This document shows, one piece after another, positions 51,971-60,291 of a DNA stretch of 64,000 nucleotides. This stretch comes from Xylanibacter rarus (GTDB taxonomy: Bacteria > Bacteroidota > Bacteroidia > Bacteroidales > Bacteroidaceae), in the NCBI RefSeq assembly GCF_001275135.1, contig NZ_LFQU01000013.1:35292-99291 (forward strand), read 5' to 3'. A model generated the notes under the pieces. It made no database searches, was not told the DNA's origin, and worked only from the letters and a program-made list of their open reading frames with translations. Within the stretch, counting starts at the first letter, position 1. Each line of letters begins with the position of its first letter. Position numbers and translations under genes: made by a program.

Positions 51971-53125
51971 ATGAAAGTTCCGGTTGAGTTTGACGAGATA
52001 CGGCCTTTTGAGCCGGAAGAGCTTCCTCAGGCTTATGAAAGGCTGCTGGCCAATCCGCAGTTCAGGAAGGTTATTGAGTTTGTTTTGCCCGGAGTGCCGT
52101 TTGAGATGATCGAGAAGAAGATGTACTCGTGCAAGACTAATTTTGAGTTCCAGTTGAATTTTTGCTATGCTTTCTTGCAGAAACTTGTCGATTCGTTCAC
52201 GAAGGGCTTTTCGATGGACATTTCGTGCATAAGCGTCGACAGGCGTTATACTTTTGTGAGCAACCACCGCGACATAGTGATCGACCCTGCCTTCCTCGGC
52301 AAGGGACTTATCGACAACGGATTCAAGACCACCTGCGAGATAGCCATAGGCGACAACCTGCTGTCGCTGCCGTGGGTGAAAGACCTGGTAAGGGTGGTAA
52401 AGTCGTTCATCGTGAAGCGCGGACTGTCGCCCCGCGAGACGCTTGCCGCAAGCAAGGTGATGTCTGACTATATGTACTTCGTGATGGAGCAGAAGCACGA
52501 CAACATCTGGATTGCACAGCGCGAAGGCCGCGCCAAGGACTCTGACGACCGCACGCAGCCGGCCATACTGAAGATGATGGCCATGGGCGGAGGCAAGGGC
52601 AGCGTGGTGGAAAAGCTGAAGAGGCTGCACATTGTGCCGATGGCAATATCGTATGAGCTCGACCCATGCGACTTCCTGAAGGCTCAGGAGTTTCAGCTTA
52701 AGCGCGACATTGCAGGCTGGAAGAAGTCGGCACAGGACGATGTAGTGAGCATGCAGACCGGAATAACAGGCAACAAGGGCCGCGTGCATTATCATTGTGC
52801 GCCGTGCATCGACGAATGGCTCGACACGCTCGACCCCGAAATGCCCAAGACGGAGGTGTTTGACGTCATTGCGGCACACATCGACCACGAGATTCACCGC
52901 AACTACAGGCTCTATCCGCTCAACTATGTGGCGCTCGACACGCTCGACGGCGGCACGGCTCATGCCGACAAATATACAGACGAGGACAGGGCTGCCTTTG
53001 AGAAATATCTTGACGGACAGATGGCCAAAATAAATATTGAGAACAAGGACGAGGCATATCTGCGCGAGCGGATGCTCACGATGTATGCCAATCCGGCCAG
53101 GAACTTTATAAAGGCTTCAGAGTGA
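51971..53125 (+). CDS. 1-acyl-glycerol-3-phosphate acyltransferase-like protein
   Basis: 384 residues. It resembles the PlsC/LPLAT superfamily, with the catalytic box FVSNHRDIVIDPAF (NHxxxxD form) about residue 97, and a later region IWIAQREGRAKDSDD equivalent to the EGTRS box. It is longer than most PlsC proteins, with extra N- and C-terminal helical regions, and matches a Bacteroidota-specific branch. It probably acts at the inner membrane in lipid synthesis. A NigD-like gene follows. Confidence 0.82.
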   Translation: MKVPVEFDEIRPFEPEELPQAYERLLANPQFRKVIEFVLPGVPFEMIEKKMYSCKTNFEFQLNFCYAFLQKLVDSFTKGFSMDISCISVDRRYTFVSNHRDIVIDPAFLGKGLIDNGFKTTCEIAIGDNLLSLPWVKDLVRVVKSFIVKRGLSPRETLAASKVMSDYMYFVMEQKHDNIWIAQREGRAKDSDDRTQPAILKMMAMGGGKGSVVEKLKRLHIVPMAISYELDPCDFLKAQEFQLKRDIAGWKKSAQDDVVSMQTGITGNKGRVHYHCAPCIDEWLDTLDPEMPKTEVFDVIAAHIDHEIHRNYRLYPLNYVALDTLDGGTAHADKYTDEDRAAFEKYLDGQMAKINIENKDEAYLRERMLTMYANPARNFIKASE

Positions 53126-53143
53126 GAATAAGACGGTTTTTTT

Positions 53144-53815
53144 ATGCTGATGCCGCTCGTTGCACTGCTCATGGCGTGCAGCAGCGACAGCTATGACACG
53201 GGCGACGGCAGCCTGTCGTATATGGTGGCCGACTTTGTTGAGGCCGAGACCGACGCGTCGGCAAAGGTGGTGAGCATCGTAACCGACCGCGACGAGAGGC
53301 TCTGGCTTACGCGGAGCGTGAAGTTCGACTGGGCAGAAAAGCCCGACACGGCTTACCGTTCGCTTATATATTATAATAAGGTGAAGGACGGTAATGGGCA
53401 GTATGTGGCCGAGCCGGTGGGCGCGACGCAGGTGCTTACGCCTGCGGTTACGGCAACCGCCGACATAAAGGGAGGCATGAAGACCGACCCCGTGGTGTTC
53501 GAGAGTGCATGGAAAAGCCACAACGGCAAATACATCAACCTCGACCTGAGCGTGAAGACCGGCACCGTTGACGGCGAGTACGGCCAGCAGACGGTTGGCA
53601 TGGCATGTGACGGCATTGACACGCGCACCGACGGCACGCGCCTTGTGCGCCTCACGCTGTATCACGACCAGGCATCAGTGCCCGAATACTATTCGGCCAA
53701 GCTCTACATGAGCATCCCCGTGGAGTATATCCCCATAGAGCTGTCGGCAGGCGACGAGGTGCAGGTCAGCATTGCCACTTACGGCGGTCAGGTTGTCAAG
53801 ACCTTTGGGTTTTAA
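53144..53815 (+). CDS. NigD-like lipoprotein; signal peptide interrupted at a T7 run
   Basis: From the ATG at 53144 this is 223 residues with a lipobox LMACS but no basic start. The body (SYMVADFVEAETDASAKVVSIVTDRDERLWL and later PVEYIPIELSAGDEVQVSIATYGGQ) resembles NigD-like proteins. An upstream GTG at 53122, overlapping the previous stop, would give the basic start MRIRRFF if the seven-T run had one T fewer. So either the short signal peptide is real or the 5' end is frameshifted. Confidence 0.7.
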   Translation: MLMPLVALLMACSSDSYDTGDGSLSYMVADFVEAETDASAKVVSIVTDRDERLWLTRSVKFDWAEKPDTAYRSLIYYNKVKDGNGQYVAEPVGATQVLTPAVTATADIKGGMKTDPVVFESAWKSHNGKYINLDLSVKTGTVDGEYGQQTVGMACDGIDTRTDGTRLVRLTLYHDQASVPEYYSAKLYMSIPVEYIPIELSAGDEVQVSIATYGGQVVKTFGF

Positions 53816-53950
53816 CCGGTGACAGGCATAGCTACGGCATAAAGAAACATCTCAATAAACACGCTAAAGCGCCCACAGGCATGCTGCCGCTTGCCGGTAT
53901 CCGCTGCCTGTGGCACGGCTTTTACGCCGGGCATATGGCATCAAGTTTTA

Positions 53951-54060
53951 CGAAAGGCCACCTTTTGGATTCCGAAAGGTGGCCTTTTGCCATCTAAAAG
54001 GTGCCCTTTTGCAGGGCGAAAGATGGTCTTTTGCAACGCGTTGACAGTCAGATCGTTGCA
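53951..54060 (-). repeat. Dyad array 7 (4 x 22 bp) with conserved flank
   Basis: Units at 53951, 53973, 53995 and 54017 span 84 bp. The conserved flank lies on the right (54035-54060), read on the minus strand. It sits between the NigD-like and GIN-domain genes. Confidence 0.87.
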
Positions 54061-54194
54061 CACCCCGTTGCAAGGCGCATCACAGACGGATGCAAATTAA
54101 TTCATGCCGGAATGAAAAAAAGTTAGTTTTTCATGTCACAAATGGCAACGTTCTGCGTACTGATAACAGAAGAAACATTAAAAATAAGATTATG

Positions 54195-55157
54195 ATGAAG
54201 TTTAAGTTATATCTGTTTTCGGCAATATTGGCCGTAATGCCGTTCATTTCCGGCGGATGTTCCAACAAGAATGTGTCATACGAAGATGCCGGCACCGTGT
54301 GGTCAGGCCTGTTCTCAAACCATGATTCAAAGACCGTAAGAAAGACCCTGTCGCTGAAAAACTTCCACGGGATAAACGTTGTGAGCGCTGCCCAGGTGTA
54401 CTATACGCAAGGCTCTGAATATAAGGTGGAGTTCGAAGGGCGCAGCTGCGACTTTAATAATCTGAGCTTCAAGGTGTCTGACGGAATACTTGTTGTTGGC
54501 TTCTCGAAGAAAAACAACTGGAAAGACATCGGCTCGCTCAACTGCAAACTTTATATCACGGCTCCGCGCATCGACCGCATAGCATGCAGCGGCTCGTTCT
54601 CATTCAGGGCAAAAACTCTGAAGACCGGCAGTCTGACCGTAAGCAACAGCGGCGCACTCAGGCTGTATGTTAACCAGCTTAAAACCGGCTCGTGCCGCAT
54701 GTCAAACAGCGGCGCGCTGACAAACAACGGAGTTATAGACGCCGGCTCGTTCGACTTGAGCAACAGCGGAGCCTACAACAGCAGCGCGCAGATGAAGGTT
54801 TCAGGCGATATGAGCGTAAGCAACAACGGCTCTAACAGTATCAGCGGCGACATCGAGGCGCGCAATCTGTATTGGAGATGCTATGGCGCTGACAAGTGCG
54901 AAATAGGCATTAATGCCAAAAATGTTGATTTCTATATTGACGGTTCAGGGAAAATTAACGGAAAGTTCAAGGGCGACGTGATGAGCATAAAATGCAACGG
55001 CGCGGCAAAAGTTAATATGGATGTCGACTGCCTTAGCGTAACCGCCAGCGTAAACGGCACCGGAAACATAGCACTTTCGGGCACGGCCGACAAGATAGAT
55101 ATAGGCGGCAGCGGCATTTCGAGGATAGACACGAGCCGGCTGAACAACTTTGAATGA
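54195..55157 (+). CDS. GIN-domain (DUF2807) putative lipoprotein, copy 1
   Basis: 320 residues. A signal peptide (MKFKLYLFSAILAVMPF) leads to SGGCSN with a likely lipidated Cys22. The rest is a right-handed beta-solenoid-like head domain: the motif KNFHGINVVSAAQVYYTQGSEYKVEFEG opens it, then repeats such as GSLTVSNSGALRLYV and GSCRMSNSGALTNNG. The ATG at 54195 is aligned with copy 2; an adjacent ATG at 54192 is possible. It probably faces the periplasm or surface; function is unknown. Confidence 0.87.
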   Translation: MKFKLYLFSAILAVMPFISGGCSNKNVSYEDAGTVWSGLFSNHDSKTVRKTLSLKNFHGINVVSAAQVYYTQGSEYKVEFEGRSCDFNNLSFKVSDGILVVGFSKKNNWKDIGSLNCKLYITAPRIDRIACSGSFSFRAKTLKTGSLTVSNSGALRLYVNQLKTGSCRMSNSGALTNNGVIDAGSFDLSNSGAYNSSAQMKVSGDMSVSNNGSNSISGDIEARNLYWRCYGADKCEIGINAKNVDFYIDGSGKINGKFKGDVMSIKCNGAAKVNMDVDCLSVTASVNGTGNIALSGTADKIDIGGSGISRIDTSRLNNFE

Positions 55158-55317
55158 CGTGTCGACTGGCTTGTCTGTCATTCAGGCAGATGCCGGTATG
55201 CGCAGCGTATAGCCTGCTCATGCGGCAGAAAAGATAGAAAAAGTTTGTTGTTTCATGTCACAAACGGCATAGTTTTGCGTACATATGTCAGAATAGAAAC
55301 ATTAAAATAAGATTATT

Positions 55318-56280
55318 ATGAAGTTTAAGTTATATTTGTTCTTGGCATTTATCGCCTCAATTCCGCTCATCGCCTGCGGCTGTTCAAACAAGAATATGGC
55401 AGTGGAAAAAACCGGCATTAAGCTGCATGACAACTTTAAAGATTCTGATTCCGGAATTATAAAGAAGACCTTGCCGCTGAAAGACTTCCACGGAATAAAC
55501 GTTGAAAGCTCTGTTGGTGTGTATTACACGCAAGGCTCTGAATATAAAGTGGTGTTTGAGGGAAGTGAGAATGCCTGGAAGGCACTTTGCTTCGACGTGC
55601 AGGAACAGACGCTTGTCGTGAAGTCTTCAAAGAAACCTCATGATGACGGGAATAAATCCGGTCTGTACAAGTTGTATGTCACTGCTCCTAATATCGACAG
55701 ACTCAGTTGCTCCGGTTTCTTCTATTTTCATGCAAAAAGCATGAAGACAGGCAGCCTGACCGTAAACAACAAGGGGGCGCTGAATTTGGATATTGAGAAT
55801 TTGAAGGCAGACTCATATAACATTGTTAATAAAGGCTTCATTACTAACAACGGCAGATTTGAAGTAGGCAAATTTGATGTGCAGAATTATGCGGCATATA
55901 GTTGCAGATCTGACCTGAAGGTTTTGGGCGACATGAACGTAAGCAACAAAGGTTCGGTTTATCTCTGCGGCAGTATTGAGGCAAATAAAATATTCTGGAA
56001 TTGTCGTGGCGCTGACAATTGTGAACTTGCCATTAAGGCCAAGAATGTTGACTTCAACATCTCCGGATCAGGAGTAATTAACGGAAAATTCAAGGGTGAC
56101 GGCATGAACATAAAATGCAACGGCGCGGCAAAGATTAATATGGATGTCGACTGCCTTAGCGTAACCGCCAGCGTAAACGGCAACGGAAACATAGCGCTTT
56201 CGGGCACGGCCGACAAGATAGATATAGGCGGCAGCGGCATTTCTAGGATAGACACGAGCCGGCTTAACAACTTCGACTGA
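55318..56280 (+). CDS. GIN-domain (DUF2807) putative lipoprotein, copy 2
   Basis: Also exactly 320 residues, with the same layout as copy 1: signal peptide (LIACGC, Cys20 or Cys22), then the DFHGINVESSVGVYYTQGSEYKVVFEG opening and solenoid repeats. The central part has diverged, while the last 60 or so codons are almost the same DNA as in copy 1. About 80 bases upstream of both genes are also similar. A tandem duplication with later 3' homogenisation is inferred. The ECF sigma gene starts 62 bases downstream. Confidence 0.87.
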   Translation: MKFKLYLFLAFIASIPLIACGCSNKNMAVEKTGIKLHDNFKDSDSGIIKKTLPLKDFHGINVESSVGVYYTQGSEYKVVFEGSENAWKALCFDVQEQTLVVKSSKKPHDDGNKSGLYKLYVTAPNIDRLSCSGFFYFHAKSMKTGSLTVNNKGALNLDIENLKADSYNIVNKGFITNNGRFEVGKFDVQNYAAYSCRSDLKVLGDMNVSNKGSVYLCGSIEANKIFWNCRGADNCELAIKAKNVDFNISGSGVINGKFKGDGMNIKCNGAAKINMDVDCLSVTASVNGNGNIALSGTADKIDIGGSGISRIDTSRLNNFD

Positions 56281-56342
56281 CATGGCGACTGCATGTCCGG
56301 CAATGCCGGCAGATGCAATGTTTGAGCAAAAATAGTGTTTAG

Positions 56343-56816
56343 ATGACAGCAGACGAATTCGAAAAAGAGGCTCTAAGCCTCAGACCAGCACTTACGGCAA
56401 TGGCCGCGCGATGGCTCGGTGGCACCGACTGTGCCGAAGACCTCGTGCAGGACGCCATGCTGAAGCTTTGGGCTATGTGTGCCGAGCTGCGCAGCCCTAT
56501 GGCTCCGCTGGCTCGTGTGCTGGTGCATAACCTCTGCATCGACTATCTGCGACGTCATCATTACACGCTGAGCATCGACACTACCGATGTGCCTGACCTC
56601 AGTAATGCCTCGGCCGACATCGAACGGATAGAGCGCATGATGGCCATAGTGGGCACGCTGCCGCCTGCGCAGCAGATTATATTGCGCCTGCGCCATATCG
56701 ACGGCATGTCGATGGCCGACATAGCAAGGCTTACGGGCGGAACCGAAGCTGCGGTGCGCAAGGCACTGAGCAGGGCCCGAATGGCCGTGAAAGAGCAGTA
56801 TTTGCATAATATGTAA
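56343..56816 (+). CDS. ECF-type RNA polymerase sigma factor
   Basis: 157 residues. Region 2 is seen in ARWLGGTDCAEDLVQDAMLKLWAMCAEL, and region 4 in LPPAQQIILRLRHIDGMSMADIARLTGGTEAAVRKALSRARMAVKEQ, a helix-turn-helix. The linker is short and no region 1 or 3 is present, hence the ECF group. It probably pairs with the membrane protein encoded next and may control the GIN-domain genes upstream. Confidence 0.9.
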   Translation: MTADEFEKEALSLRPALTAMAARWLGGTDCAEDLVQDAMLKLWAMCAELRSPMAPLARVLVHNLCIDYLRRHHYTLSIDTTDVPDLSNASADIERIERMMAIVGTLPPAQQIILRLRHIDGMSMADIARLTGGTEAAVRKALSRARMAVKEQYLHNM

Positions 56817-56839
56817 CGACTTTATACATAACTACGGAT

Positions 56840-57352
56840 ATGAACGAACGTAAGATAAAAGAGATAGAAAGGCTTATCGGAAAATTCTTCGACGGAGAGA
56901 CGACGCTCAGGGAGGAGCAGCGGCTGTACGAGTTTTTTGCCCGCCGCAGCGTGCCCGCCCGTCTTCAAGGCTATCGCGAAGTGTTTGCCGGCTTTGCCTC
57001 TATGCAGGCCGGAGAGCCCCGCCGTCTGAAGTTGCGCCGCGTGCTTATGCGTGTGGCAGCCGCGGCAGCCGTGGCGCTTATAGTGGTGTCTGCCGTGGTG
57101 GCTTATGCCGGCTATCGTGAAGACAGGCATCTGGCAAGGCTCTACGGCGGCAGTTATGTCATAGAGAACGGCCACCGCATAGACGATCTCAGCGAGATAA
57201 AGGACGACATAGAGAAGGCTCTCGACGATGCCGGACGCATAGAGCGCCGCATCAGTTCGGCAAATGTTGCGGATAATGCGGAGCAGGAGGTGCTCAACAG
57301 CATTGACGATCCGTCAGAGCGCAGGCGCATAAGCGAGATGTTGAACGATTAA
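56840..57352 (+). CDS. Probable anti-sigma membrane protein
   Basis: 170 residues. The N-terminal helical part (IERLIGKFFDGETTLREEQRLYEFFARR) resembles the cytoplasmic segments of Bacteroidota anti-sigma proteins. A transmembrane helix (about 70-91) follows, then a charged extracytoplasmic tail. Starting 23 bases after the sigma factor, it would bind and inhibit that factor. The function is inferred from context; no zinc-finger motif was seen. Confidence 0.7.
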   Translation: MNERKIKEIERLIGKFFDGETTLREEQRLYEFFARRSVPARLQGYREVFAGFASMQAGEPRRLKLRRVLMRVAAAAAVALIVVSAVVAYAGYREDRHLARLYGGSYVIENGHRIDDLSEIKDDIEKALDDAGRIERRISSANVADNAEQEVLNSIDDPSERRRISEMLND

Positions 57353-57365
57353 AAATAATGTAACC

Positions 57366-57776
57366 ATGATACGCAGACTGATTCTAATATTGTTTTTTAC
57401 CTTAGGCACGCTGCTTGCCGCCATGGCCCAGAACAGCATCGACAGGCAGGTGGAACGCTATTCGGCGATAGGGCAGAGCAGATTTACGTCGGCAGTGGAG
57501 CGCGATCCGCGCACACGCAGGGTGCAGAAGGTGGTTAAGGTGCTCGAGCTTTACGACAAGGGTGTAAAGGCCCTCATTGATGCGTTCAAGGCTGAATCGT
57601 CCAACGGCGACTTCACGGAAAAACGCGACAGTAAGGGCCTCACGATGATTCTTACCACAAGCCGTCCGCGTCAGAACCGTGTCTATATGCTTAAATGCGA
57701 CTCGCCTTACAGCTTCGGTGCGTACGCCGGCAGTTACGGACACGCAAAGGTTACGATAATAATAAGGTATAAATAA
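57366..57776 (+). CDS. Small secreted protein of unknown function
   Basis: 136 residues with a signal peptide (cleavage near AMAQ). After it, NSIDRQVERYSAIGQSRFTSAVERDPRTRRVQKVVKVLEL, then a beta-like end. I recall similar DUF5024-type small proteins in Bacteroidales, but am not sure. It is the third gene in the sigma/anti-sigma unit, so it may be a sensor, effector or target. Confidence 0.65.
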   Translation: MIRRLILILFFTLGTLLAAMAQNSIDRQVERYSAIGQSRFTSAVERDPRTRRVQKVVKVLELYDKGVKALIDAFKAESSNGDFTEKRDSKGLTMILTTSRPRQNRVYMLKCDSPYSFGAYAGSYGHAKVTIIIRYK

Positions 57777-57805
57777 AAAACGCCCGTGGCCAATGGCTGC
57801 GGGCG
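57774..57805 (-). terminator. Terminator-like hairpin reading on the minus strand
   Basis: CGCCCG (57781-57786) pairs with CGGGCG (57800-57805), with an inner GGCCA/TGGC pairing. An A-run on its left is a T-run on the minus strand. It could end the minus-strand lysozyme operon, although 243 bases separate them. On the plus strand it lies just after the secreted protein. Confidence 0.5.
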
Positions 57806-58048
57806 AATATGTTTCTTTGGCCGCTGTCTTGCGGCAGGCATGCCGGCGTGGCATGCTTATTATGCTTTTGTTACAGTCTGATTAGTCTTACTCTCGACCA
57901 GAGATTCTGATTTCTTTATGACCGGTTCCGGGAGCTGTTTATGTCGTTGAGGCATCATATGGCCATGACATATCATGCTCTCGGAGCCGGTCTGGCGTTT
58001 GTCTTTCGGCGTCTTCTGCAGGAATCTCCATGCCGCCGCTTCACAAGT

Positions 58049-59248
58049 TTACTTTATTCTTTCGTTAATAAGAAACTGGTTAAACTGGTCGCGGTATCCG
58101 TTGAACACGTTGATGTCCACTTCGCCGGTTATTCCGCTAACCCTTCCGTCGGGGCACAGCTGCCAGAACACCAGTCTCACTTCGGGCTTATATTCGCCGT
58201 AGCGCGCTATCCACACCATGTAGTCGCGCATAAGGTCGGGCGCTTCGGGCAGATATTGGTTCACAAACTGCTGGCTGACATACAGTATGGGCTTCACTCC
58301 CGTGCGCTGTCTTACGATGTTTAGCCACGTGCGTATGCGGCTGAACATGGCTGTCGGACCGCCCATCGCCTTTACCTGCGACGGCGTTGGCTCTACGTCG
58401 AGCACCGGCGGGAAGTCGCCTTTGCTGAAGCGCGAGTGCTTCAGGAAGAAGTATGCCTGCTTCGATGCCTGCGAAGTGTGAGAGAAGAAGTGGTAGGCAC
58501 CGCAGTGTATGCCGTACTTCCGAGCCTGCTGATAGTCGGACAGATAGTATGGATTGCGCACGCTCGTGCCTTCGGTTGACTTTATGTATACGAACGACAC
58601 TTGGTAGTCTACGGTTCCGCTCACTTTCTTGCGGCTTATTTTCCCAAGGTGTGTTATGCGCACTTTGTTCCAGTGAATGGGATATTTCTTGCGTCCCTTG
58701 CCGTGCTGGTAGCGTGATATGTCAATGCCGTAAATCCTTTCGGCCGTGTAGGTCAGGCGCTCGCCGCGGAATTTTCCTGCCTTCCATTCGCCTGTACGGG
58801 CTTTTCCGGCAGCGCTCATGGAGCATCCGAAGCCGCTGTAGAGTCCGTCTTTCCAGTTGCCGTTGTAGAAGCTGCCGTCCTTGCCGAAGTATATGCCGTG
58901 GCCTTCTTCCACCAGTTTGCCGTTAAACTCGCCGATGTATGTGCCTGCCGAGTCGTTTCTGATGCCTCTGACAAGCGAGTCGGCTCTCCACATACTCGTC
59001 ACTGTGCGTCCCAGCGAGTCGGTGGTCAGGCCCAGTCCGTCGCGCTTTCCGTCTTTCCATTGTCCGCTGTAGACTATGCTGTCCTTAAATGTCAGCACGC
59101 CATAGCCGTTGTATTTGCCGCCCGAAAGTTCTCCGCGGTAGCAGTAGTCGCCGTTCTTCACGACGCCCGTGCCATCGGGAGTCTTTACCGAGCATGCCGA
59201 CATGAGCAGCATTGCTGCGGTTGCAGCTATATAAATAAGTTTCTTCAT
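58049..59248 (-). CDS. GH25 lysozyme with N-terminal MORN repeats, lipoprotein
   Basis: 399 residues: a lipoprotein signal (LLMSACS), then six or so MORN-like repeats (about 35-165; GKYNGYGVLTFKDSIVYSGQWKDGKRDG, GSFYNGNWKDGLYSGFG), then a GH25 muramidase domain (about 168-399) starting YGIDISRYQHG with PPVLDVEP near the centre carrying the catalytic Asp/Glu. It would cut the peptidoglycan sugar backbone, possibly after tethering to the outer membrane. MORN plus GH25 is an unusual fusion. Its start overlaps the preceding gene's stop by four bases (ATGA). Confidence 0.87.
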   Translation of the reverse strand: MKKLIYIAATAAMLLMSACSVKTPDGTGVVKNGDYCYRGELSGGKYNGYGVLTFKDSIVYSGQWKDGKRDGLGLTTDSLGRTVTSMWRADSLVRGIRNDSAGTYIGEFNGKLVEEGHGIYFGKDGSFYNGNWKDGLYSGFGCSMSAAGKARTGEWKAGKFRGERLTYTAERIYGIDISRYQHGKGRKKYPIHWNKVRITHLGKISRKKVSGTVDYQVSFVYIKSTEGTSVRNPYYLSDYQQARKYGIHCGAYHFFSHTSQASKQAYFFLKHSRFSKGDFPPVLDVEPTPSQVKAMGGPTAMFSRIRTWLNIVRQRTGVKPILYVSQQFVNQYLPEAPDLMRDYMVWIARYGEYKPEVRLVFWQLCPDGRVSGITGEVDINVFNGYRDQFNQFLINERIK

Positions 59249-60291
59249 GGCAGCAAGTTTTTAAGTGCGAGGCCGAAGTTTCCCGTGCCTGTTATTCTTC
59301 CGTTATAGCTTATGCCCATCATGCGGCCGTCCGACGTATATATGGCAGCCCCGTCTGGAGCCAGCATCGGCGGAATGTCGTGTCGGCTTTTGCCCGTTGC
59401 CTTGCCGCTGAATGTGGTCGCCTTTGCCCCAATGACGTCATAGCGGCTGAGCATGCAGCCCGGATATGATGCCACGATGATGCCTCTTTCTGCATCTGTC
59501 GCAGGCGTAAACCACTGATGAAGATACGTCGGCGATACATTGTCGGGCGTTTGCTTGTCTGATGTCTGTATTATTCTGAATGGCTTTTCGCTTGCAGGAG
59601 TTATCGTGTTGCAGGCTATTCTTACGGTGTGTCCTGCCGTGTCTTTATGCAGCAGGGTGTATTTGCTCACCAGTCTTATGGCTGCATTTTTGCCCGTTTG
59701 GGCTTTCCTGATGATTTCCAGGGCTTTTTCGGCCTGTTCTTTCTGCTGTTTCAGCCGTCCGTCAAGATAGGCCATCGTGTTGTATCCGTCGTCGTTTACG
59801 TTGTGGACGCTCAGATAGTATCTCAGTTCCTCGTCCTTTTTGCTTAGCGATTTTATAGCACTTTCAAGTCTTTCGGCCGTGTTCTTTATCACGTTTCCGA
59901 TGTTCTTGTTTGCAGCTGCCAGTGTCTTGTAGGCCATGCTGTCTGGGTCGGTTGTCAGAATCATGCCGTGACACGACGGCATGAAGGCATACTTGTTCAC
60001 CCAGCAGCCGTTGATTATGCTCCGCTTGGTTACCGACGAGTCGGCCGAAAGCATGATGTTGTCAGACATGCAGCTGTCTGTCAGCGCGTCGAACCATGCC
60101 ACGGGCTTGCCCGAAACCGTGAGTTCGTAGTAAGACTTGTGCTCAATCAGCGCTGCCCCGCGTTCCATCTTTTTTGTTGAGCGCGGCATTAATGACATGA
60201 CGTATATAACAACTACAATCGCCACCGGCACTGCCGGCAGCGATTGTAAGATTATACGTGATGTTCGCTTTCTGTTAGTCGATTTCTTCAT
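59245..60291 (-). CDS. Membrane-anchored protein, possibly a degenerate trypsin-like peptidase
   Basis: 348 residues from the ATG at 60291. There is one N-terminal transmembrane helix (about 15-35), then NKYAFMPSCHGMILTTD, a coiled segment (about 130-190; KNIGNVIKNTAERLESAIKSLSKKDEELR) and an end GAAIYTSDGRMMGISYNG. This end resembles the GxSGGPV…DGxVVGI region of trypsin-like proteases but lacks the serine, so an inactive relative is suggested. It overlaps the inositol-phosphate synthase stop by 17 bases, indicating an operon with it and the lysozyme. Confidence 0.6.
   Translation of the reverse strand: MKKSTNRKRTSRIILQSLPAVPVAIVVVIYVMSLMPRSTKKMERGAALIEHKSYYELTVSGKPVAWFDALTDSCMSDNIMLSADSSVTKRSIINGCWVNKYAFMPSCHGMILTTDPDSMAYKTLAAANKNIGNVIKNTAERLESAIKSLSKKDEELRYYLSVHNVNDDGYNTMAYLDGRLKQQKEQAEKALEIIRKAQTGKNAAIRLVSKYTLLHKDTAGHTVRIACNTITPASEKPFRIIQTSDKQTPDNVSPTYLHQWFTPATDAERGIIVASYPGCMLSRYDVIGAKATTFSGKATGKSRHDIPPMLAPDGAAIYTSDGRMMGISYNGRITGTGNFGLALKNLLP

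Noticed and set aside
51179-52963. A 594-codon minus-strand frame opposite ddl and the acyltransferase
   Set aside because: It crosses two well-supported genes and their terminator; its composition (His/Leu/Val-rich, low complexity) is that of a shadow frame.
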